Assembly: GCF_030144325.1 (NCBI RefSeq)
Contig: NZ_CP126307.1
Coordinates: 5,732,001-5,796,000, forward strand
DNA: 64,000 nt
Source: Bosea vestrisii
Lineage (GTDB): Bacteria; Pseudomonadota; Alphaproteobacteria; Rhizobiales; Beijerinckiaceae
Direction of reading: 5' to 3'
Of this stretch, positions 8,657 through 17,141 are shown piece after piece (position 1 is the stretch's first letter; each line of letters starts with the position of its first letter). Both the position numbers and the translations under genes were made by a program. The notes beneath the pieces were generated by a model. The model was not told the DNA's origin. It did not search any database and saw only the letters and a program-made list of their open reading frames with translations.

Positions 8657-10138
8657 ATGAACGCGCATGTCCGCCCCGCCGACCCGAAGAAGCTGATCAA
8701 GGGCGCGACCGGCGACTGGGAGATCGTGATCGGCCTCGAGATCCACGCACAGGTGACCTCGAACGCCAAGCTGTTTTCCGGTTCCTCGACCGCCTTCGGT
8801 GGCGAGCCGAATGCCCATGTCAGCCTGGTCGATGCGGCAATGCCAGGCATGCTGCCGGTGATTAACGAGGAGTGCGTGCGCCAGGCAGTCCGCACCGGGC
8901 TCGGTCTCAACGCCGCGATCAACAAGCGCTCGGTCTTCGACCGCAAGAACTATTTCTACCCCGACCTGCCGCAGGGCTACCAGATCAGCCAGTTCAAACA
9001 TCCGATCGTGGGTGAGGGCGTGATCGCGGTCGATCTCTCGCCAACCGAACAGATCAGCGTCGGCATCGAGCGCCTGCATCTCGAGCAGGACGCGGGCAAG
9101 TCGATGCACGACCAGCACCCGACCATGAGCTTCGTCGACCTCAACCGCTCGGGCGTCGCGCTGATGGAGATCGTCTCCAAGCCCGATCTGCGCTCGGCCG
9201 ACGAGGCCAAGGCCTATGTCTCGAAGCTGCGCACCATCCTGCGTTATATCGGCTCTTGCGACGGCGACATGGAGAAGGGAAACCTGCGCGCCGACGTCAA
9301 CGTCTCCGTCCGCAAGGTCGGAGCGCCGCTCGGCACGCGCTGCGAGATCAAGAACGTCAACTCGATCCGCTTCATCGGCCAAGCGATCGAGGTCGAGGCC
9401 CGCCGCCAGATCGGCATCCTCGAGGATGGCGGCACGATCGACCAGGAAACGCGACTCTACGATCCCGGCAAGGGCGAGACCCGTTCGCTGCGCTCCAAGG
9501 AGGAGGCGCACGACTATCGCTACTTCCCGGATCCCGATCTGCTGCCGCTTGAGTTCGACGATACCTTTGTCGCCGAGCTGAAGGTGCATCTGCCCGAACT
9601 GCCTGATGCCAAGAAGGAGCGCTTCATCGCGCAGTACGGGCTTTCGCCCTACGACGCTTCGGTCCTCGTCGCCGAGCGCGAGCAGGCCGACTATTTTGAG
9701 GCGGTGGCCAAGGGCCGCGACGGCAAGGCCGCTGCCAACTGGGTGATCAACGAGCTGTTCGGCCGCCTCAACAAGGAAGGCAAGGACGTCTCGGCCTCGC
9801 CGGTCTCGGCAGCACAGCTCGGTGGCCTCGTCGATCTGATCGGCGAGGGCGTCATCTCCGGCAAGATCGCCAAGGACCTGTTCGAGATCGTCTGGACCGA
9901 AGGCGGCGATCCGCGTGAGATCGTCGAGACCCGCGGTATGAAGCAGGTCACCGACACCGGCGCGATCGAGAAGGCTGTCGACGAGATCATCGCCGCCAAT
10001 CCCGACAAGGTCGAGCAGGTCAAGGCCAAGCCGACCATGCTGGGCTGGTTCGTCGGCCAGGCAATGAAGGCCTCGGGCGGGAAGGCCAACCCGCAGGCGC
10101 TGAACGAGATCCTGAAGAAGAAGCTCGGCATCGAGTGA
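8657..10138 (+). CDS. gatB: Aspartyl/glutamyl-tRNA amidotransferase subunit B
   Basis: This 493-aa subunit of GatCAB converts mischarged Asp-tRNA(Asn) and Glu-tRNA(Gln) to Asn- and Gln-tRNA. The N-terminal kinase domain contains EIVIGLEIHAQVTSNAKLFS and the GatB signature around DLPQGYQISQFKHPIVGEG. The C-terminal helical and YqeY-like tail ends GGKANPQALNEILKKKLGIE. gatA and gatC are not in the window. aspS at 30.8 kb could supply the mischarged Asp-tRNA(Asn). The stop overlaps the GTG start of the following GNAT gene, indicating translational coupling. Confidence 0.97.
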   Translation: MNAHVRPADPKKLIKGATGDWEIVIGLEIHAQVTSNAKLFSGSSTAFGGEPNAHVSLVDAAMPGMLPVINEECVRQAVRTGLGLNAAINKRSVFDRKNYFYPDLPQGYQISQFKHPIVGEGVIAVDLSPTEQISVGIERLHLEQDAGKSMHDQHPTMSFVDLNRSGVALMEIVSKPDLRSADEAKAYVSKLRTILRYIGSCDGDMEKGNLRADVNVSVRKVGAPLGTRCEIKNVNSIRFIGQAIEVEARRQIGILEDGGTIDQETRLYDPGKGETRSLRSKEEAHDYRYFPDPDLLPLEFDDTFVAELKVHLPELPDAKKERFIAQYGLSPYDASVLVAEREQADYFEAVAKGRDGKAAANWVINELFGRLNKEGKDVSASPVSAAQLGGLVDLIGEGVISGKIAKDLFEIVWTEGGDPREIVETRGMKQVTDTGAIEKAVDEIIAANPDKVEQVKAKPTMLGWFVGQAMKASGGKANPQALNEILKKKLGIE

Positions 10139-10641
10139 CGCAACCCGGTCTCATCATCCGCGACGCTGAGACCGCCGATCTGCCGGCGGTCCGCTCGCTC
10201 TTGGTCGAGACCTGGCACGACACCTATGACGGCATTTATGGCTGGCGGCGCGTCGCCGATATCACCAATGCCTGGCACTCGCTCGACGCGCTCGCAGCCC
10301 AGCTCGGTCGCGACAGCGGCGTCTTCCTGATCGCGCTGCTGGGCGAGGAGATCGTCGGCACCGCCTCGGCCCGGCGGGAGCCGGACCGCGCCGCGCTGCT
10401 GACGCGGCTCTATGTCTCGCCGGCGCGGCAAGGTGCGGGTATCGGACGCACGCTCCTGCAGGTCGCGCTCGCCTGCTTCCCCGACGCACCGGTGGCGCGG
10501 CTGGAGGTCGAGAGCCAGAATGAGCTGGCGATTGCCTTCTACGAGCGCATGGGCTTCTTCCTGCAGCGCCAAGCCCGCTTCGATGGGCGTGAGGACACGC
10601 CCAACACGCTGATCATGGCCAAGCGCCTGGTGACGATCTGA
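10135..10641 (+). CDS. GNAT-family N-acetyltransferase
   Basis: The protein has 168 aa and starts at a GTG that overlaps the gatB stop (GTGA). The acetyl-CoA-binding motif A is seen as LYVSPARQGAGIGRTLLQVA, and motif B follows with ARLEVESQNELAIAFYERMG. This architecture is typical of single-domain GNATs that acetylate small amines or protein N termini. The acceptor substrate cannot be inferred. It is coupled to gatB, but no functional link is evident. Confidence 0.85.
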   Translation: MTQPGLIIRDAETADLPAVRSLLVETWHDTYDGIYGWRRVADITNAWHSLDALAAQLGRDSGVFLIALLGEEIVGTASARREPDRAALLTRLYVSPARQGAGIGRTLLQVALACFPDAPVARLEVESQNELAIAFYERMGFFLQRQARFDGREDTPNTLIMAKRLVTI

Positions 10642-10663
10642 GGACGCGCCCGGCGATTTCCCT

Positions 10664-11161
10664 ATGGAGATGACGATGACAGAGGCAGCAGCTCTTGCCG
10701 CCGTGACCATGCGCGAGGCCCGGCGGGACGATGTTGCGAGGATCGCCAGCCTGATCCTGCTGGGGGCCGCCAAGCAGACGCGCACGGCCGACGAGATTGC
10801 GGAAGAAGCGCGCCACCCGGCCTATCTCGCTGCCTTCGACGAAATCGACGCCAGCCCCTACAACACGCTCTTTATCGCCGAGCTCGAAGGGGAAGTCGTC
10901 GGCACCTTGCAGCTCACGCTGATCCCGGGCCTGGCCTATCGCGGCCGCAAGCGCGCCAAGCTCGAGAGCGTCCATATCCATCCGGACCTGCGCGGCCGGC
11001 GCATCGGCGAGGCCATGGTCGCCCACGCCGTCGCGGTCGCCCGCCAGAAGGGAGCCGGCCACGTCGAGCTCACCTCGGACAAGGCACGCGAGGCGGCCCA
11101 CCGTTTCTACCGCCGCCTCGGTTTCAACCAAACGCATGAGGGCTTCAAGCTGGTGCTGTGA
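10664..11161 (+). CDS. GNAT-family N-acetyltransferase
   Basis: This second GNAT has 165 aa and starts 22 nt after the first. The acetyl-CoA loop is HIHPDLRGRRIGEAMVAHAV, followed by AREAAHRFYRRLGFNQTHEG, a common ending in this family. The two neighbours share only the fold motifs and are not close duplicates. An alternative start four codons in (MTEAAALAA) is possible. The substrate is unknown. Confidence 0.85.
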   Translation: MEMTMTEAAALAAVTMREARRDDVARIASLILLGAAKQTRTADEIAEEARHPAYLAAFDEIDASPYNTLFIAELEGEVVGTLQLTLIPGLAYRGRKRAKLESVHIHPDLRGRRIGEAMVAHAVAVARQKGAGHVELTSDKAREAAHRFYRRLGFNQTHEGFKLVL

Positions 11162-11273
11162 CGGCGCTGCCCGCATGCCGCGCCCGCTCCCGGTGCACGG
11201 CCCGGCGCTTACGCCAGCGGGGGCCGAGACCTAGATGTCCCTGCGACCCGTAACAACGAGCGAGAACTGGGAC

Positions 11274-11975
11274 ATGTCAGCAGTGCAGGGCAAGCCAATC
11301 GATCTCCACTACTGGCCGACACCGAACGGCTGGAAGATCACCATCATGCTCGAGGAAACCGGGCTACCTTACAACATCATCCCGGTGAACATCGGCAAGG
11401 GTGACCAGTTCAAGCCGGAGTTCCTGGCGATCTCGCCGAACAACCGCATGCCGGCGATCGTCGATCCGGACGGGCCGGACGGCAAGCCGATCTCGGTCTT
11501 CGAATCGGGCGCGATCCTGCAATATCTCGGCCGCAAGACTGGAAAGTTCTACCCAACCGATGAGCGCGGCCGCGTCGCTGTCGACGAGTGGCTGTTCTGG
11601 CAGATGGGCGGCTTCGGCCCAATGCTCGGCCAGACCCATCACTTCCGGATCTATGCGCCGGAGAAGGTGCCCTATGCGATCGATCGCTACACCAACGAGG
11701 CGAACCGCCTCTACGGCGTGCTGAACAGGCGCCTCGAAGGCCGCGACTACATCTGCGACGACTATTCGATCGCCGACATGGCCTGCATTGGCTGGGCCCG
11801 CGGCTGGGAGAAGCAGGGCCAGGACATCGAGCAGTTCCCAAATGTCGGGCGCTGGCTCGAGACCATGCAGGCGCGACCTGCCGTGCAGCGCGGGCTTGCC
11901 GTCGCCGAGGAACTGCGCGGCGGCATCAGGACGCCGGAAGAGAAGGCGATCCTGTTCGGCCAAAAGGCGCGCTGA
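11274..11975 (+). CDS. Glutathione S-transferase, YfcG/nu-class-like
   Basis: The protein has 233 aa from the ATG at 11274; an in-frame ATG at 11235 would add 13 residues with no homologous feel. The thioredoxin-like N-terminal domain contains IDLHYWPTPNGWKITIMLEE and the glutathione-binding VFESGAILQYLGRKTG. The helical C-terminal domain holds YSIADMACIGWARGWEKQ. This set is characteristic of YfcG/Ure2p-like GSTs, which have disulfide-reductase activity toward glutathione-linked disulfides. It acts in the cytoplasm. It is followed by a structured intergenic repeat. Confidence 0.9.
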   Translation: MSAVQGKPIDLHYWPTPNGWKITIMLEETGLPYNIIPVNIGKGDQFKPEFLAISPNNRMPAIVDPDGPDGKPISVFESGAILQYLGRKTGKFYPTDERGRVAVDEWLFWQMGGFGPMLGQTHHFRIYAPEKVPYAIDRYTNEANRLYGVLNRRLEGRDYICDDYSIADMACIGWARGWEKQGQDIEQFPNVGRWLETMQARPAVQRGLAVAEELRGGIRTPEEKAILFGQKAR

Positions 11976-11994
11976 CGCGGCCCGCACCCCACTA

Positions 11995-12081
11995 CCGTCA
12001 TGCTCGCCCTTGTGGCGAGCATCCACGTCTTGAATCTGCTCTCGCTCAAGAAAGACGTGGGTGGTCGGGACAGGCCCGACC
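11995..12081. repeat. Three-hairpin intergenic palindromic element
   Basis: Three perfect stems nest in 87 nt: GCTCGCC/GGCGAGC (12002-12008, 12014-12020), CCACGTCTT/AAGACGTGG (12023-12031, 12052-12060) and GGTCGGG/CCCGACC (12063-12069, 12075-12081). The layout resembles intergenic palindromes common in rhizobial genomes, in which a hairpin tip is followed by an ATCCACGTCTT arm. It lies between the convergent GST and DUF2147 genes and may also end transcription from both sides, although there is no U-run. Confidence 0.65.
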
Positions 12082-12111
12082 AGGAGGGGAGGCGGCCGGA
12101 AACGACCTAGC

Positions 12112-12486
12112 TCAGTTGCTGCGCGACCACTTCACCGAGCGGCAGATCATCCCGCCGAAGACGCAGCCGGCGGTTGTCAGCGTATCGCCCGCGAGCGTCA
12201 TCGTGCCGGAATAGGTCTTGCCGTCTTCAGGGTTGAAGGCGCTGCCGTTCCATTTGCCGCCGGCTGCCGGCTTCATATCGTAGAAGATGCGCTGGCCGAG
12301 CTTGGCCGGGCCGCTGGTGTCCTTGAGCCAGGAGATCGTGCCGCACATCGCCTCGCCGCATTTGGTGAAGCGCACCTTGGACGCGCCCGAATCGCGCAGC
12401 CAGGTGCCGGTTACATCCTGAGCCGAAGCGGGGATGGCGAAAGCGAGCAGCAGGCCGGCGGCAGTCATAGTCAGGCGAATGGCCAT
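12112..12486 (-). CDS. DUF2147 family secreted protein
   Basis: The protein has 124 aa with a signal peptide (residues 1-22, ending IPASAQD). The mature part starts VTGTWLRDSGASKVRFTKCG and contains MCGTISWLKD, the typical DUF2147 pattern: a small beta-barrel-like periplasmic protein with Cys residues and a central GKWNGSAFNPEDGKTYSGTM. Members are widespread in Proteobacteria and have no firmly assigned biochemical role. GAGGAGGA lies just upstream of the ATG. It converges on the GST gene across the palindromic repeat. Confidence 0.88.
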   Translation of the reverse strand: MAIRLTMTAAGLLLAFAIPASAQDVTGTWLRDSGASKVRFTKCGEAMCGTISWLKDTSGPAKLGQRIFYDMKPAAGGKWNGSAFNPEDGKTYSGTMTLAGDTLTTAGCVFGGMICRSVKWSRSN

Positions 12487-12846
12487 GGCGTTCCTCCTCC
12501 TTGTCGGCGATCTCCGTCGCCATATGGTTCAGATATAAACTATATCCGAGCCGGCGCCGGCTTCAAGATGCCTTCTCGAAAAGCTCCGGCGATCGCCATG
12601 ACCCAGCGGCAAGGTGAATCCGAAGTTGACGGTCTTGCCGATCAAGATTTCCAGACGCATTGGAATCTTTGATCAATTCGAAGAATGAGTCTGAATCGAA
12701 CCTTGCTTTAACGGCTCGTTTGCGACTCGTTGAGCTTCGATTCATCGCAAATTTTAGCGGAGTCTTTTACCGCCCGGCACGAACCTCTCCTCACAAGCCG
12801 CGGCCTCCAAACGGGTCGGCATCGAAGGAAAACAGGGGTGTTTGTC
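12487..12846. other. Intergenic region, AT-richer than its surroundings, between divergent genes
   Basis: These 360 nt separate the divergent DUF2147 and Sel1 genes and hold no convincing coding sequence. GATATA-AAC-TATATC at 12532-12546 is a perfect 6-bp inverted repeat that could be an operator or part of the DUF2147 promoter. The stretch 12640-12770 is visibly AT-richer than the flanking genes and is the likely promoter zone of the Sel1 gene. No specific sigma-factor site could be assigned. Confidence 0.5.
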
Positions 12847-13116
12847 ATGGCACGCATGGAAATGAGCGCGATCCCGGCCTCGCTGGCGATCCCGATGGAA
12901 GCCTCCGCCGACGCCTATTACGAGCTCGGCCTGATGCATGCGTCCGGCCGCTCCGGCCCGGTCGATCTGGTCGCGGCGCAGACCTGGTTCAACGTCGCCT
13001 TCGCCAAGGGCTGCGCCCGCGCCGCCGCCCATCGTACCGAGCTGGCGCTGGAGATGAGCCGCGACGAGGTCGCCGAGGCACTGCGCGAGGCCCGCCGCTT
13101 CCTGACCCGGCATTGA
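12847..13116 (+). CDS. Small Sel1-repeat protein
   Basis: The protein has 89 aa. I chose the ATG at 12847 because MARMEMSAIPASLAIPMEA matches a conserved short N terminus and is preceded by an AG-rich segment (AAAACAGGGGTG). The single Sel1-type helical hairpin is AYYELGLMHASGRSGPVDLV continuing to AAQTWFNVAFAKG. Sel1/TPR-like repeats mediate protein contacts; one repeat alone is unusual for a scaffold but common for short rhizobial members. There is no signal peptide. Its role is unknown. Confidence 0.75.
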   Translation: MARMEMSAIPASLAIPMEASADAYYELGLMHASGRSGPVDLVAAQTWFNVAFAKGCARAAAHRTELALEMSRDEVAEALREARRFLTRH

Positions 13117-13150
13117 GATTCGTGCCGGCCCGGACGGTCGCATTTGGATT

Positions 13151-13279
13151 TGAGCCCTCATCCTGAGGAGCGGACTGCAGGTCCGCGTTTCGAAGGATGC
13201 CCCAGCTAGTTCAAGAGCCTCCTGGAGCATCCTTCGAGACGCCATTCCCACGAGAATGGCTCCTCAGGATGAGGGCTCA
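13151..13279. repeat. Nested 21-bp and 11-bp palindromic intergenic element
   Basis: The outer arms 13151-13171 and 13259-13279 are perfect 21-bp inverted repeats (TGAGCCCTCATCCTGAGGAG plus one C, and the complement). Inside them TCGAAGGATGC (13190-13200) pairs perfectly with GCATCCTTCGA (13227-13237). The whole 129-nt block would fold as a long cruciform. The CATCCTGAGGAG and GAAGGATGC modules are familiar from repeated intergenic palindromes in Bradyrhizobium- and Bosea-like genomes. It sits between the Sel1 gene and ndk. Confidence 0.8.
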
Positions 13280-13378
13280 GACGGGAAATGCGATCCCGGC
13301 CGTCGCAGCCTTGTGGCACGGGGAGGGCGCCGCTATAAGCGCGCCGCATTCCCCGATTTTCCCGCAAGGATAATAACG

Positions 13379-13801
13379 ATGGCTGTCCAGCGTACCTTCT
13401 CCATTCTCAAGCCCGACGCGACCAAGCGCAATCTCACCGGCGCGGTCAACGCTGTCATCGAGAAGGCCGGCCTGCGTATCGTCGCGCAGAAGCGCATCCA
13501 GATGACCACGGAGCAGGCGCAGACCTTCTACGCCGTCCACAAGGAGCGGCCCTTCTTCGGCGAGCTCGTCGAGTTCATGACCTCCGGCCCGGTCGTCGTG
13601 CAGGTCCTCGAGGGCGAGGACGCGATCGGCAAGTATCGTGAGGTGATGGGCGCGACCAACCCGGCCAATGCCGCCGACGGCACCGTCCGCAAGCTCTTCG
13701 CCCAATCGGTTGGCGAGAACACCGTGCATGGCTCGGATGCGCCGGAGACGGCCGCGATCGAGATCGCGCAGTTCTTCGCGGGCAACGAGATCGTCGGCTG
13801 A
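13379..13801 (+). CDS. ndk: Nucleoside diphosphate kinase
   Basis: This 140-aa enzyme equilibrates nucleoside di- and triphosphates with ATP. The start at 13379 has a good AAGGA ribosome-binding site and gives MAVQRTFSILKPDATKRNL, with the conserved lysine of KPDA. The phosphorylated histidine is in GENTVHGSDAPETA, preceded by GATNPANAADGTVRK. The length is exactly that of bacterial Ndk. It is monocistronic: a palindromic repeat lies upstream and two hairpins with a T-run follow the stop. Confidence 0.98.
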   Translation: MAVQRTFSILKPDATKRNLTGAVNAVIEKAGLRIVAQKRIQMTTEQAQTFYAVHKERPFFGELVEFMTSGPVVVQVLEGEDAIGKYREVMGATNPANAADGTVRKLFAQSVGENTVHGSDAPETAAIEIAQFFAGNEIVG

Positions 13802-13808
13802 GCCGGCT

Positions 13809-13858
13809 TCTCATTTCCTGGAAATGAGAAGGGCGGGTCCATCGGACCCGCCCTTTTT
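13809..13858 (+). terminator. Tandem-hairpin intrinsic terminator after ndk
   Basis: TCTCATTTC-CTG-GAAATGAGA (13809-13829) is a perfect 9-bp hairpin. It is followed directly by GGGCGGGTCC-ATC-GGACCCGCCC (13831-13853, perfect 10 bp) and TTTTT (13854-13858). The second hairpin with its U-run is a textbook rho-independent terminator. Confidence 0.9.
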
Positions 13859-13877
13859 CGTTTGCGGATCAGACGCC

Positions 13878-14702
13878 TCAGAACCCGAGGTCGAAGGCGT
13901 AGCTCGCCGAGATGCCGAAGGTGACGGAGTCGCGGTCGCCGAAAGCCTTGACGATCGGCGCCTTGGCCGCGTCGCCCATCAGGCGCTTGTACTCGACATA
14001 GGCGGTGGTCTGCAGCTTGTCGGACCAGTGATAGGTCGCCTGCGCGATCGCGCCGACCGAATGCACGCCGGCATTGTAACGCTGCAGGAGGCCGCCATTG
14101 CCGGCGGTGACGCCGCCGAAATAGGTGCGGATATAGTCGGCGCCGACGATCGTCATGCGCGGGCCGACGCCGAGCGACCAGGCGCCGATGCGCTGGAAGA
14201 CGTCGACCTTGGCCTCGGCGACCATGGCGTCATGGGCAACGATGCCACGGCGCAGGTCGACACGAGCGCGCATCCATGAGGTCGGATAGAATTCGACGAA
14301 AGCGCCGGCCTCGGCCCCGAACTTGGTATCCGGCACACCCATGGCGCGCAGGGCTACATTGGTGTCGGCCTTGCGCTCCCAGAGCAGGTTGCCGGAGAAG
14401 CCGACGCGCCAGGCCTGGCCCGAGAAGAAGCCGATGCTGATCGCATCGTCCTCGGAGGTCCACCAGGTGCTCTTGGTGCCGCGGCCCAGCGAGATGATCG
14501 GCCGTGGCCGGAAGACATAGTCGTTCGAGCCGATATAGTCGGGCTGGTAGCGCAGGCCGGCGCCGAGCGTCAGGTGCCAGTTCTGCACTGGCTGGGGCGA
14601 GGTGTACTGGCTGTACTGCGAGGATTGGGCCTTCGCCGGGGCGCCCAGCGCCAGGGAAAGACAAGCGGCCGCAAGGCCGGCAAGGAACGCAACGCAACGC
14701 AT
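13878..14702 (-). CDS. MipA/OmpV family outer-membrane protein
   Basis: The protein has 274 aa from the ATG at 14702, which begins a clear signal peptide (residues 1-26, ending APAKAQS). The mature chain is rich in alternating beta strands, from NWHLTLGAGLRYQPDYIGSN to the terminal VTFGISASYAFDLGF with a C-terminal Phe, typical of outer-membrane barrels. The YIGSNDYVFRPRPIISLGRG segment matches the MipA/OmpV family. Members act as scaffolds for murein enzymes or as porin-like channels. It converges with ndk across the terminator. Confidence 0.85.
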   Translation of the reverse strand: MRCVAFLAGLAAACLSLALGAPAKAQSSQYSQYTSPQPVQNWHLTLGAGLRYQPDYIGSNDYVFRPRPIISLGRGTKSTWWTSEDDAISIGFFSGQAWRVGFSGNLLWERKADTNVALRAMGVPDTKFGAEAGAFVEFYPTSWMRARVDLRRGIVAHDAMVAEAKVDVFQRIGAWSLGVGPRMTIVGADYIRTYFGGVTAGNGGLLQRYNAGVHSVGAIAQATYHWSDKLQTTAYVEYKRLMGDAAKAPIVKAFGDRDSVTFGISASYAFDLGF

Positions 14703-14928
14703 CGTCAAAACTCCGGCGCGCGAGCGCCTTGGACTACTCGGATATGTGCAAACTGAATCATTAGTCTTAATCCGGAGTTGACGAGCGGCTGCCTGCGACA
14801 TCGCTGCTCGTATGGCTGATGGCCCGGCCGAATCCCCAGCCGCCGGATGCGGGCACCTTGCCCCGCTGCAGCCTGGCAATGCAACCGCCCCGCTTCCGCC
14901 GACACTGGACCTGTTCTAGGAAGGAGGC

Positions 14929-17019
14929 ATGACAGAGCTTCCTCGCATCGCGCGTCTGCCCTCAGTCTGCCCGCATGACTGCCCCTCGGCCTGCTCCCTC
15001 GAGGTCGAGGTCATCGACGGCAAGACGATTGGGCGGGTCCGCGGCAACAAGCGCCAGAGCTACACCGATGGCGTGATCTGCGCAAAGGTCGCCCGCTACG
15101 CCGAGCGCATCCACCATCCGGACCGGTTGCTGCACCCTTTGCGGCGTGTCGGACCGAAGGGCTCGGGCGCCTTCGAGCGCATCTCCTGGGACGAGGCGCT
15201 GGGCGAGATCGCAGAGCGTTTCCTGGCGATCGAGGCCGAGCACGGCGCCGAGGCGGTCTGGCCCTATTATTATGCCGGCACCATGGGCCTTGTGATGCGC
15301 GACGGCATCAATCGCCTGCGCCATGCCAAGCGCTATTCCGGCCAGTACTCGACGATCTGCACCACCACCGCCTGGACCGGCTTCATCGCCGGCACCGGCA
15401 GGCTCGCCGGGCCGGACCCACGCGAGATGGCGAAATCGGACTGCGTCGTGATCTGGGGCACCAATGCGGTGCATACCCAGGTCAACGTCATGCACCACGC
15501 CATCAAGGCGCGGAAGGAGCGCGGCGCCAAGATCGTCGCGATCGACATCTATCGCAACGCCACGCTCGACCAGGCCGACCTTGCCCTGGTGCTCAAGCCC
15601 GGCACCGATGGCGCGCTCGCCTGTGCCGTCATGCATGTGCTGTTCCGCGACGGCCATGCCGATCGCGATTACCTCGCTCGCTTCGCCGATGCGCCGGACG
15701 AGCTCGAAGCGCATCTTGCGACCCGCACGCCAGAATGGGCGGCGGCGATCACGGGCCTCAGCGTCGCCGATATCGAAGAATTCGCTACGCTCGTCGGGAC
15801 GCGCAAAAAGAGCTTCTTCCGACTCGGCTATGGCTTTGCCCGTCAGCGCAACGGCGCGGTCAACATCCATGCCGCCTCCTGCATCCCGACGGTGACCGGC
15901 GCCTGGCAGTACGAGGGCGGCGGTGCCTTCCACTCGAACAGCGGCATCTACAAATGGCGCAAGGGCCTGATCGAGGGGCTCGACAAGATCGACCGCAGCG
16001 TGCGCCAGCTCGACCAGTCGCAGATCGGGCGCGTGCTCACCGGCGATGCCGACGCGCTGCGCCAGGGTGGGCCGGTCAAGGCGCTGTTCATCCAGAACAC
16101 CAATCCGGTCACCGTCGCGCCCGAGCAGGAGCTGGTGAAGCGCGGCTTTGCCCGCGAGGACCTTTTCACCGTCGTCCACGAGCAGTTCATGACTGAGACC
16201 GCGCTGATGGCAGACATCGTGCTGCCGGCGACGCAGTTCATGGAGCATGACGACCTCTACCAGGGCGGCGGCCACCAGCACATCATGTGGGGCGGCAAGC
16301 TCGTCGACCCGCCGGGCGAATGCCGCTCGAACCATGAGGTGATCTGCGCCCTGTCACAGCGTCTCGGCGCCGAGCATCGCGGTTTCACGATGACGCCGCG
16401 TGAGATCGTCGACTGGACCTTGCAGGAGACCGGACGCGGCACGCTCGACGAGCTGGTCGCCAATGATTTCATCGACGTGCAACCGGATTTCGAGACGGCA
16501 CATTATCTCAACGGCTTCGGTTGGCGCGACGGCAAGTTCCGTTTCAAGCCGGACTGGACCAAGGTCCCGAACAGCAATGCCGGCCTCGTCGGCCCGCACG
16601 AGGCTCTGCCCTCGCTGCCTGATCATTGGGGCGTGATCGAAGCGGCCGATGACGAGCATCCATTCCGGCTCGCGACCAGCCCGGCGCGCAGTTTTCTCAA
16701 CTCGAGCTTCACCGAGACGCCGACTGCCAGGAAGAAGGAAGGTGCGCCGACGCTGATGCTGCACCCTGACGATGCGGGCGCGCTCGGTATCGCGGCGGGC
16801 GATCATGTCACCGTCGGCAACCAGCGCGGCACGGTCGAACTCGACGCGGTGCTGTTCGACGGGCTGGTACGCGGCGTCGTCATCGCCGAGTCGATCTGGC
16901 CGAACGGCGCCCATCGCGGCGGCCGTGGCATCAACACCATCACCGGGGCAGATTCACCGGCGCCCTATGGCGGTGCCGCCTTCCACGACAACAAGGTCTG
17001 GATTCGCAAGGCGGTGTGA
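14929..17019 (+). CDS. Molybdopterin-dependent oxidoreductase (DMSO reductase superfamily)
   Basis: The protein has 696 aa. Near the N terminus CPHDCPSACSLEVEVIDGK and VICAKVARYAERIHHPDRLL give the C-x3-C-x3-C...C pattern that binds a [4Fe-4S] cluster. The central domains bind the bis-MGD cofactor (IWGTNAVHTQVNVMHHAIKA; NTNPVTVAPEQELV; TALMADIVLPATQFMEHDDL), and the C-terminal barrel contains LMLHPDDAGALGIAAGDHVT. There is no Tat signal, so the enzyme is probably cytoplasmic. No electron-transfer subunit or cofactor chaperone is adjacent, and the substrate is unassigned. A GGAAGGAGG-like site precedes the start. Confidence 0.92.
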   Translation: MTELPRIARLPSVCPHDCPSACSLEVEVIDGKTIGRVRGNKRQSYTDGVICAKVARYAERIHHPDRLLHPLRRVGPKGSGAFERISWDEALGEIAERFLAIEAEHGAEAVWPYYYAGTMGLVMRDGINRLRHAKRYSGQYSTICTTTAWTGFIAGTGRLAGPDPREMAKSDCVVIWGTNAVHTQVNVMHHAIKARKERGAKIVAIDIYRNATLDQADLALVLKPGTDGALACAVMHVLFRDGHADRDYLARFADAPDELEAHLATRTPEWAAAITGLSVADIEEFATLVGTRKKSFFRLGYGFARQRNGAVNIHAASCIPTVTGAWQYEGGGAFHSNSGIYKWRKGLIEGLDKIDRSVRQLDQSQIGRVLTGDADALRQGGPVKALFIQNTNPVTVAPEQELVKRGFAREDLFTVVHEQFMTETALMADIVLPATQFMEHDDLYQGGGHQHIMWGGKLVDPPGECRSNHEVICALSQRLGAEHRGFTMTPREIVDWTLQETGRGTLDELVANDFIDVQPDFETAHYLNGFGWRDGKFRFKPDWTKVPNSNAGLVGPHEALPSLPDHWGVIEAADDEHPFRLATSPARSFLNSSFTETPTARKKEGAPTLMLHPDDAGALGIAAGDHVTVGNQRGTVELDAVLFDGLVRGVVIAESIWPNGAHRGGRGINTITGADSPAPYGGAAFHDNKVWIRKAV

Positions 17020-17141
17020 CCTTTGCGTCATTGCTTTTTCGATGCCGCTGTGGACGATCCGCGCCGCGCGACGGCACAGCCTGTCGAGGGGAGATTCGGG
17101 AGTCTCCCCGGGCTCAGCCGCGGAAACGGACAACGCAAGTG

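Noticed and set aside
12563..12745. 60-codon minus-strand frame in the DUF2147-Sel1 gap
   Set aside because: No ribosome-binding site or recognisable sequence; it lies in the AT-richer promoter zone.
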